A DNA stretch of 64,000 nucleotides from NCBI GenBank assembly GCA_041611095.1, contig JBFINP010000003.1, forward strand, positions 62,001 through 126,000. Direction: 5' to 3'. Shown here piece by piece: positions 58,482 to 64,000 of this stretch (position 1 is its first letter; each line of letters starts with the position of its first letter). A program made the position numbers and the translations under genes. The notes below the pieces were generated by a model. That model saw only the letters and a list, made by a program, of their open reading frames with translations. It did no database searches and had not been told where the DNA came from. The stretch comes from UBA6912 sp041611095. Lineage in GTDB: Bacteria > Actinomycetota > Acidimicrobiia > Spongiisociales > UBA5794.

Positions 58482-60491
58482 TCAGCCGGAGGGCTCCGGC
58501 GCCGCCGTCTCCCGGTATCGGCTCAGGGCGAAGTCGATGTCCTCATTGGTGACCGCGATGGCCTTCGAGTCGCGCCGCAGCGCCTGGAGCGCCGCTTCCC
58601 GGAGGATCCCGGCCAGTTCGGCGAAGGAGAAGCCGTCTGTGGCGTCGATCACGCGATCCACGGCGACATCTTCGGCGAACGGCACGTCGCTGATGCCGAA
58701 GAACGCCGCGCGCGCCTCGCGTTCCGGCAACCCCAGGTAGAGGTGCGTTTCCAGCCGTCCCGGCCTCAGCAGCGCCGCATCCACGAGGTCGCGGCGGTTG
58801 GTGGCTCCGATCACGAAGACGTCGCCACGGTCGGACACGCCGTCCATCTCGGTCAGTAGGGCGGCGACCACGGAGTCGGTCACCGAGTTGTTCGAGTTGC
58901 CGCGTACCGGGGCCAGGGCGTCGATCTCGTCGAAGAAGAGAATCGCCGGTGCCACTGCCCGCGCCCGTGCGAAGACCTCTCGCACGGCACGCTCGGACTC
59001 GCCCACGTACTTGTCGAGCAGTTCCGCACCCTTCACCGTGAAGAACGCCGCACCGGCCTCGTGGGCGAGTGCCCGGATGACGAACGTCTTGCCCGTGCCC
59101 GGTGGCCCGTACAAGAGAAGACCGCGCGGCGGCTCGATCCCGAGGCGGGCGAAGCGCTCCGGTTCGGTCATCTGCCAGATGACCGACTCGGTCAGCCGCT
59201 GCTTCACCTCGTCGAGGTTGGCGACGCGCTCGAAGCCGTAGGAAGGCATCTCGCCCATGCCGCTCGTACCGAGCGACGGGGTCGTCCCGGCGATGGCGTC
59301 TGCCAGCACCTGCTGGGTCATCGTGGAGCCCTGGGGTGCGATCCGGGCCGACGCATCGACGACGGCCGCCAGGATGTCGGCACCCGAGAAGCCGGCCGTC
59401 TGGCCGGCAAGCTGAGCGAAGTCGAGGTCCACGGTGGGAACCCGTGCCAACGCGGCGTGGAACAGCAGCGCCCGGCGGTTGGTGTCGGGTGGCGGGATGG
59501 TCAACGTCCGGGGGAGCAGTGGCGACGAGGTGACTGTGACGGGCAGCTTGGAGGCCGACGACACGCCGAGCACGGTCGCCAGACGGCCCCGCTCGACGAC
59601 GGCGTCCAGGTACCAGCGCATGATCGCCGCCACTTGCGTGCGGAACATGGCATCATCGCCGGCGACCGCGTCGAGGCGATCCACGAATACGACGCCGGGT
59701 GTTGCGGCCGTCTTGGCCGCCTTCTCCAGTCGCTCGAGCAGCTTGTCCGGTTTGAACACGAGCTCGAGGGAGACCTCGTGGACCTTGGCGCCGGCCCGTG
59801 CGGCGGCGGCCGCGACCAACTCGGACTTGCCGCACCCGGCCGGTCCCTCCAGCAACACTCCGGCAACCCGAGGGAGACCCCACGCAGCCGGCAGGTCGTC
59901 CTTGGAGGTGAGCAGCGACAACCAGCCGGTCATGACGTCCAGCTCTGTGTCGAGGCCGGCCAGCAGCGCCTCGGCGGTGGTCGGCGCCTCGCCTCCCACC
60001 GACCCGTCGGGGTGAACGACGGGGTCGGCCGGTTCCTCTCCCACCTCGTAGACGACGGTGCTGCTCCCCACGAGTCCGGCGGTACCGGGCTCCACGACGG
60101 CGACCTCGAGCTCGACCTCGGCCGGCGTTGCGCCCTCGCCGTAGGCGGAGCGGGCCACGACGAGGTCGCCGACGGTCACGGGCAGACCCTGGAGGGAGCG
60201 GCTCAGGTGGCGGGTGTCGAGGGCTGCCTCGGCTCCTTCGAGCCCTACGCGGGCGGCCTCCGGCAAGGGGGCGCGAGTCACGTCCACGCTGTCGCCGCCG
60301 GCGACGCCGGCGTTCCTCATCACCCGGGGGCCGACCAGCATGGCGGTCGGCGACGGGACGTCTCCGGGAACCACCCGGCAAAAGGTGCCGCCGAGGCGGA
60401 CTACTCCGCCTCCGGGCAGGCCGAGCGCTCGGAGGAGTGCGGCATCGGCGCGGGCGGTCGGGTCCGTGCCCGGACGGATGATGAAGCGCAT
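58482..60491 (-). CDS. CDC48/VAT-like double AAA+ ATPase
   Basis: A 669-residue protein. The N-domain (about 1-150) is like the CDC48 double-psi barrel. D1 has Walker A GPAGCGKS (216-223) but Walker B VVFVDRLDA, with Arg for the catalytic Glu, so D1 should bind but not hydrolyse ATP. D2 has Walker A GPPGTGKT (462-469), Walker B ILFFDEIDA, sensor ATNRRDLVDAALLRPGRLE and is intact. Such proteins unfold or extract substrate proteins as hexamers. The mRNA may be leaderless (TAGCCT 8 bases before the ATG). Confidence 0.92.
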   Translation of the reverse strand: MRFIIRPGTDPTARADAALLRALGLPGGGVVRLGGTFCRVVPGDVPSPTAMLVGPRVMRNAGVAGGDSVDVTRAPLPEAARVGLEGAEAALDTRHLSRSLQGLPVTVGDLVVARSAYGEGATPAEVELEVAVVEPGTAGLVGSSTVVYEVGEEPADPVVHPDGSVGGEAPTTAEALLAGLDTELDVMTGWLSLLTSKDDLPAAWGLPRVAGVLLEGPAGCGKSELVAAAAARAGAKVHEVSLELVFKPDKLLERLEKAAKTAATPGVVFVDRLDAVAGDDAMFRTQVAAIMRWYLDAVVERGRLATVLGVSSASKLPVTVTSSPLLPRTLTIPPPDTNRRALLFHAALARVPTVDLDFAQLAGQTAGFSGADILAAVVDASARIAPQGSTMTQQVLADAIAGTTPSLGTSGMGEMPSYGFERVANLDEVKQRLTESVIWQMTEPERFARLGIEPPRGLLLYGPPGTGKTFVIRALAHEAGAAFFTVKGAELLDKYVGESERAVREVFARARAVAPAILFFDEIDALAPVRGNSNNSVTDSVVAALLTEMDGVSDRGDVFVIGATNRRDLVDAALLRPGRLETHLYLGLPEREARAAFFGISDVPFAEDVAVDRVIDATDGFSFAELAGILREAALQALRRDSKAIAVTNEDIDFALSRYRETAAPEPSG

Positions 60492-60499
60492 GACCAGCC

Positions 60500-60505
60500 A
60501 GGCTA
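60500..60505 (-). promoter_or_regulatory. -10 element of the CDC48-like gene
   Basis: TAGCCT on the minus strand, 8 bases before the ATG at 60491; no clear -35. Confidence 0.4.
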
Positions 60506-60527
60506 CACCGGGCTCGATCGGCGGCGA

Positions 60528-62159
60528 TCAGCTCGCCAGGCTCGTGACGACGTCGATTGATCCGTCGGTGAGACGGAGCGAGGACGAGCTGTCGATGATG
60601 GCGACGCCGGGCCGCTCGAGCCAGCGCCAGACGAGCCACATCTCCTCGGCGACGAGGGTCGAGGGGGGAGTCTCGGGGATGGTGCCGAGCTCGCTGGGGG
60701 CGGCCGGCATCAGCGGCGCCATCTGACCGCGACGCCACGAGCCGGCAAAGCGGGCGCCGTCGAGCAGGAGGGCGTCGCCGGCACCGTCTTCGGCCCACAC
60801 GACGCCGGCGGCGCCCAGCGTGCGCCAGATCCGTCGCGTTTCGAGGGACCGGGCGAGGCCTCGATAGCGATCACGCACGTCGGCGGCTTCCTCGAACCGC
60901 GACTCCTGGGCGAGCCGGCGCATCCGGACGATGAGCGGATCCAGCAGTGTGTCCGGTGCGGTGGTGATGCCGTGCGCGAGGTCGGCAGTCACCTGGGCGT
61001 ACCGTTCGGGCTCGACCGTGCCGCGGCATGGGCACAGCGCTGCTCCCAACTCCCCGAACCGACATCCCGGCTCGGTGCCCGACGAGCCGCGACAGCGCCG
61101 GATCGGCGATGCGTCCCACAGGCCGTGCATGACGAGCTCGGCCGATCGGCGGTTGCGAAACGGGCCGAGGTAGGCCAGAGCATGCGGCGTCTGGCTGCGC
61201 ACCACCGAGAGTCGTGGGAAACGCTCGTCCGTGAGTCGCAGCCAATGGGTCGCCTTGGGTGGGCGTGACCGGCGGTTGTAGCGGGGGCGGTGGGCGTGGA
61301 TGAGGCGAACCTCGGTGACGGAGGCCTCGATCTCGGTCTCGCAAACGCGATGCTCGATCTTCGTGAGGTCACGCAGCATCTGGGCGACCCTCCGCCGCCG
61401 GTCACCGTAGAAGTAGGCACGCACCCGGCTGCGCAGATTCTTCGCTTTCCCGACGTAGATCACCTCATCGGTGCGGTCGCGAAACAGGTACACGCCGGGC
61501 TTGCGGGGGAGTCCTTCGGTCAGGGCGAGCTTGCCGTAGTGGGCGGCCCCGCGGGCGGTCGGTAGCCGCATGAGGTCTTCCAGGTAGACGGCCCCGATGG
61601 CTCCGGCGCGGCCGAGCAGCTCGAAGAACACGTGCGCCGTCGCCTTGGCATCGTCGAGGGCGCGGTGGGTCGGCGCCGTGGGTGAGCGCAGGTGGGCGGC
61701 AATCGTCGCCAGCCGGTGGTTGCGCACCTCGGTGCCGAGGAGACGCCGAGCGAGGGCGGCGGTATCGGCGCTCTTGTTGGTGAGCCGCCCGTACCCGAGT
61801 CTCGTAGCTGCCGCATTGAGGAAGGAGAGGTCGAACCGGATGTTGTGCCCGACGATGACGGCACCACCGATGAACTCGAGCAGGGCGGGAAGCACCTCGT
61901 CGATCATGGGAGCATCGATCACCATCGCATGGGTGATGCCGGTCAGGATCGTGATCGACGGAGGGATGGGAACGCCGGGGTCGACGAGCGTGTGGAAGGT
62001 TCCGGTCAGCTCGCCGCCCTGGTAGCGCACCGCCCCGACCTCGGTGATCTCGCAATCGCGGGGTGATCCTCCCGTAGTCTCGAGGTCGATGATGCAGTAG
62101 GGCACGGCGTGGAGCGGGGCGCCCAGGTCCTCGAAGCTGCGCTGGCTGCCGAGCGTCAT
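60528..62159 (-). CDS. DEDDh exonuclease fused to UvrC/Cho-like GIY-YIG nuclease
   Basis: A 543-residue DNA-repair protein. The N-terminal DnaQ-type exonuclease has D25 and E27 in IIDLETTGG, Asp in GHNIRFDLSFLN and His/Asp in HRALDDAKATAHV. The GIY-YIG domain follows at about 222-305 (GVYLFRDRTDEVIYVGKAKNLRSRVRAYF). A cysteine-bearing region (CRGSSGTEPGCRFGELGAALCPC) and a UvrC-like UVR segment (RFEEAADVRDRYRGL) are next. The same fusion occurs in mycobacteria. A LexA box sits between its -35 and -10, so it should be damage-inducible. Confidence 0.93.
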   Translation of the reverse strand: MTLGSQRSFEDLGAPLHAVPYCIIDLETTGGSPRDCEITEVGAVRYQGGELTGTFHTLVDPGVPIPPSITILTGITHAMVIDAPMIDEVLPALLEFIGGAVIVGHNIRFDLSFLNAAATRLGYGRLTNKSADTAALARRLLGTEVRNHRLATIAAHLRSPTAPTHRALDDAKATAHVFFELLGRAGAIGAVYLEDLMRLPTARGAAHYGKLALTEGLPRKPGVYLFRDRTDEVIYVGKAKNLRSRVRAYFYGDRRRRVAQMLRDLTKIEHRVCETEIEASVTEVRLIHAHRPRYNRRSRPPKATHWLRLTDERFPRLSVVRSQTPHALAYLGPFRNRRSAELVMHGLWDASPIRRCRGSSGTEPGCRFGELGAALCPCRGTVEPERYAQVTADLAHGITTAPDTLLDPLIVRMRRLAQESRFEEAADVRDRYRGLARSLETRRIWRTLGAAGVVWAEDGAGDALLLDGARFAGSWRRGQMAPLMPAAPSELGTIPETPPSTLVAEEMWLVWRWLERPGVAIIDSSSSLRLTDGSIDVVTSLAS

Positions 62160-62200
62160 CGTCGTCCTCGCCGTCGTCTCCCTCGGCCGGTGACGCTAGA

Positions 62201-62216
62201 TCGAACATGTGTTCGA
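62201..62216. promoter_or_regulatory. LexA (SOS) box
   Basis: TCGAACATGTGTTCGA matches the actinobacterial SOS box TCGAAC-N4-GTTCGA at all 12 fixed positions. It lies 42 bases upstream of the nuclease gene start, between that gene's -35 (TTGACA, minus strand 62217-62222) and its -10 region, and 44 bases upstream of the divergent gene. Confidence 0.92.
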
Positions 62217-62222
62217 TGTCAA
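62217..62222 (-). promoter_or_regulatory. -35 element of the DEDD/GIY-YIG nuclease gene
   Basis: Perfect TTGACA on the minus strand, directly abutting the LexA box, which fills the spacer. The -10 is then near 62194-62200 (TCTAGC-like). Confidence 0.6.
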
Positions 62223-62245
62223 GGATCCGGCGTCTCCGCCGGGGC

Positions 62246-62251
62246 TACGCT
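62246..62251 (+). promoter_or_regulatory. -10 element of the DsbA-fold protein gene
   Basis: TACGCT lies 8 bases before the ATG at 62260; no ribosome site, so a leaderless or near-leaderless mRNA. Confidence 0.45.
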
Positions 62252-62259
62252 CGCGAACG

Positions 62260-62802
62260 ATGAAGTTTCGCGGCACGGTGTACTTCGACTTCGAGAACAA
62301 GGATGCGTGGCGGCTCTTCCTACTGCTCTGGGAAGCGGAACGTGAGGGCGTCAGTCTCGACGTCAGATGGGTGGGCTTCGTCCCCGGTGGCCCGGGAGCC
62401 GCCGATGCGATGAGCCCAGTGGCACGCGCCCTGGCGGCCCACGCCGCCGTCGCCGAGCCCGAGCGTCGCAAGGTCCTGCGGACCGGGCTGTTCACCCTGG
62501 TCCACCGGGAGGGCGACTCGTTGGCCGACGACCTCACCTTGCAGGCGGCGGCAAGGGTGGCCGAGCTCGATGCAGACGTACTCCAAGCGGCGATCCCTGC
62601 CGCCGGCCACCGACAGCTGGTCGACGACTGCGCCCGCGCCGACGAGCTCGGAGTGGAGGCCGTGCCGAGCATCGCCCGCGAGGGCACGCCACTCCACATC
62701 GTCACGACGGGGGCGCTCCAGCATGGTGCGGCCCGGCCGCGGCTCGAGATCATCGACGGCGTGCTCGGCGACGACGGCCTGTGGCGGCTGGAGAAGCCGT
62801 GA
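62260..62802 (+). CDS. DsbA-fold protein lacking active-site cysteines
   Basis: A 180-residue cytoplasmic protein. The start TVYFDFENKDAWRLFLLLWEAEREG and the end DELGVEAVPSIAREGTPLHIV recall DsbA/FrnE/HCCA-isomerase proteins (beta strand, active-site helix, long helical insert, cis-Pro VPS). The place of CxxC is taken by NKDAW, and the protein has only one cysteine (DDCARADEL). It may be a scaffold or an isomerase-type enzyme. It is co-transcribed with the zinc-ribbon gene (overlap of 4 bases). Confidence 0.75.
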   Translation: MKFRGTVYFDFENKDAWRLFLLLWEAEREGVSLDVRWVGFVPGGPGAADAMSPVARALAAHAAVAEPERRKVLRTGLFTLVHREGDSLADDLTLQAAARVAELDADVLQAAIPAAGHRQLVDDCARADELGVEAVPSIAREGTPLHIVTTGALQHGAARPRLEIIDGVLGDDGLWRLEKP

Positions 62803-63035
62803 CCATCGAGGTCTACCGGTGTGCGCACTGCGGCAACCGCACCCGCTTCGACGTGTATGAGTCCATCCGGCGGCGCCGGTATGCGCACTACACGCTGAGC
62901 GGCGAGATGTCGGTCGACGAGGAGGAGGTCCTCGAGTCGACCGTGGATCGGGTGGTGTGTCGTTGGTGCGACCGGGACGATGGCATCGACCGGGAGGAAG
63001 GGCCGTCGGCTGAGCGCGCTACCTCGGAGGGGTGA
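62799..63035 (+). CDS. Small zinc-ribbon protein
   Basis: A 78-residue protein with CxxC pairs YRCAHCGN (near residue 8) and VVCRWCDRD (near 55), which form a zinc ribbon, and a charged tail. GTG overlaps the stop of the preceding gene (GTGA). Likely a nucleic-acid or protein-binding adaptor; no named family recognised. Confidence 0.78.
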   Translation: MTIEVYRCAHCGNRTRFDVYESIRRRRYAHYTLSGEMSVDEEEVLESTVDRVVCRWCDRDDGIDREEGPSAERATSEG

Positions 63036-63044
63036 ACATCGGCG

Positions 63045-63827
63045 TCAGGTGCGCTGCCGGAGGGCCTCGTAGACGATCACGGCGGCAGCCACCGATGCGT
63101 TGAGGCTGTCGATCGTGCCCGCCATCGGGATATGGACGGTCTCGCGGCCGCGCCACGCATTGGAGAGGCCGGCGTGCTCACTGCCGACCACGATCGCCAC
63201 TGGGCCGGTCAGATCGATCGCCCAGGGTGCACGAGCCGTCGTGTCGAGTCGCGTGGCGACGATCCGGATGCGACGCTCGTCCAGCCAGGTTGCCGCCTCC
63301 TCGGAAGTGGCCATGGCGAGCGGCACCGAGAACAGCGCACCTTGGGAGGCGCGGACCGTGTTGGGGTTCCACGGATCTGCGGTGGCGTCGGCAACGAGAA
63401 CAGCCGTCACGGCGGCCGCATCGGAGGTGCGGAGCATGGCACCGAGATTGCCGGGCTTCTCGATGGCTTCGACCACCAGGATCAACGGCTGGGCGCCCAC
63501 GTCGAGCTCGTCGAGCCCGAGGTCGGGAATGGCGCCGATCGCCAGGATGCCGTCCGGATGCCGTCGGTAGGCGGCCTTGTGAAACGCGTCGATCCCGAGC
63601 TCCGTGATGCGGACTCCTGAGTCCGTGAGCAGTGCGAGGGTGCGTCGACCCGCCTCGTCGAGGAGCTCTGGAGCCACGTAGGCATCCGTGAGCGGCCACC
63701 CGGCGGCGAGGGCCCGCTCGACGGCGCGCCGTCCCTCGATCGGGAAGGTGCCTGAAGCGTCGCGATCGCGGCGGTTGCGCAGCGCGGCAACCGCCTTCAC
63801 ACGCGGGTTGGCCGTCGAGGTGATCAC
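63045..63827 (-). CDS. TrmH/SpoU-family RNA 2'-O-methyltransferase
   Basis: A 260-residue knotted methyltransferase that uses SAM to methylate ribose in rRNA or tRNA. An N-terminal L30e-like RNA-binding domain (ITSTANPRVKAVAALRNRRDRD...FPIEGRRAVERAL) is followed by the SPOUT knot. Motif 1 is VEAIEKPGNLGAMLRTSDAA, motif 2 AIVVGSEHAGLSNAW and motif 3 IPMAGTIDSLNASVAAAVIVYEALR. GTG start. Target base not known. Confidence 0.93.
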   Translation of the reverse strand: MITSTANPRVKAVAALRNRRDRDASGTFPIEGRRAVERALAAGWPLTDAYVAPELLDEAGRRTLALLTDSGVRITELGIDAFHKAAYRRHPDGILAIGAIPDLGLDELDVGAQPLILVVEAIEKPGNLGAMLRTSDAAAVTAVLVADATADPWNPNTVRASQGALFSVPLAMATSEEAATWLDERRIRIVATRLDTTARAPWAIDLTGPVAIVVGSEHAGLSNAWRGRETVHIPMAGTIDSLNASVAAAVIVYEALRQRT

Positions 63828-63833
63828 CGCCGG

Positions 63834-64000
63834 CTACCAGCCGCTTCCGCCACCGCCGCCGAAGCCGCCACCGCCGCCGAACCCGCCGAAGCCTCCCCCT
63901 CCCCAAGAGCTCCCGCCCCACGAGGAGCCGCCGCCGCCGCCGAAGCCGCCGCCGCCGCCGAACCCGCCGAAGCCTCCGGTGCCACCCCACCAGGAGTCGC
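63834..64000 (-). CDS. Glycine-rich C-terminal tail of a protein cut by the window edge
   Basis: The minus strand encodes 55 codons ending in TAG. They form two copies of a GGFGGFGGGGGFGGGGG block separated by SSWGGSSWG and end in SGW. Such Gly/Ser/Trp tails close TPM-domain (YgcG-like) and DUF2207 membrane proteins, so one of these is likely, but the defining domain is outside the window. It lies 6 bases upstream of the methyltransferase start and could be in its operon. Confidence 0.75.
   Translation of the reverse strand, partial: DSWWGGTGGFGGFGGGGGFGGGGGSSWGGSSWGGGGFGGFGGGGGFGGGGGSGW

Noticed and set aside
59061..60560. 499-codon plus-strand frame opposite the CDC48-like ATPase
   Set aside because: No recognisable domain and composition of a reverse-complement frame; the minus strand encodes a full AAA+ protein with all motifs. 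The same reasoning removes the long antisense frames at 9431-10528, 15753-17720 and 24802-26013.
1..64000. tRNA genes, including tRNA-Sec, and insertion sequences
   Set aside because: By eye I found no cloverleaf with GGTTCGA-type arms in the intergenic gaps, and no transposase frame or terminal inverted repeats. A tRNAscan or ISfinder run would be needed to be certain.

Overview
The window is a gene-dense, high-GC stretch of a chromosome that reads as an actinobacterium, probably of the Acidimicrobiia type (inference). Supporting signs are a WhiB-family Fe-S regulator, a LexA box of the actinobacterial form TCGAAC-N4-GTTCGA, a bacterial type A RNase P RNA, many GTG and TTG starts, 4-base start/stop overlaps, and TANNNT -10 elements placed 6-10 bases before start codons, which suggests leaderless mRNAs. 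I see no tRNA, insertion sequence, phage gene or CRISPR array, and no gene-free stretch longer than 300 bases.

Layout: 1-768 is a truncated D-2-hydroxyacid dehydrogenase, divergent from a five-gene oligopeptide/dipeptide-type ABC importer (997-7492). Two LacI-type operators lie between them. 7555-8620 is a small operon with a PRC-barrel protein, a membrane protein and a 19-residue hydrophobic peptide. 8717-12279 is a heterodimeric ABC exporter. 12385-20101 holds msrA, a Nif3-like protein, a zinc-ribbon protein, a DUF457-like membrane protein, a Tat-exported multicopper oxidase, two half-size TauE/SafE proteins, a lipoprotein and an aquaporin. rnpB follows on the minus strand. Then come two paralogous secreted six-cysteine proteins of unknown function (20634-23380) and a very large cyclase-ATPase-TPR protein (23341-27213).

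27387-31627 is a tightly coupled sulfide/persulfide redox operon: an excisionase-type HTH plus PocR regulator, a sulfide:quinone oxidoreductase-like flavoprotein, a DUF1641 protein, a TusE/DsrC-like protein, a DsrE-like protein and a DUF302 protein. In front of it lies a striking array of six 9-bp-phased direct repeats. 31807-36327 holds small lipoprotein and membrane genes, a gamma-glutamylcyclotransferase-like gene, whiB, trpD and an acyl-CoA ligase.

The most interesting gene is at 36393-37028. It is a TlpA/thioredoxin-like lipoprotein with an in-frame TGA exactly at the first cysteine of the CxxC active site, followed by a hairpin that meets bacterial SECIS rules. This predicts a selenocysteine-containing (UxxC) thiol oxidoreductase. 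An ordinary CxxC relative lies at 49866-50357.

37124-49160 is an eight-gene envelope operon: ABC-2 exporter, MoxR ATPase, DUF58, vWA and related membrane proteins. It is followed by a divergent Lgt-like protein and the CxxC TlpA. 50739-56844 is an eight-gene overlapping histidine operon headed by a YerC/HisR-type TrpR-like repressor, with hisA divergent and an AT-rich palindrome between them. The right end holds a DUF3159-like membrane protein, a CDC48-like AAA ATPase, a LexA-controlled DEDD exonuclease/GIY-YIG nuclease, a cysteine-less DsbA-fold protein, a zinc-ribbon protein, a TrmH-family methyltransferase, and the glycine-rich tail of a protein that runs off the window.
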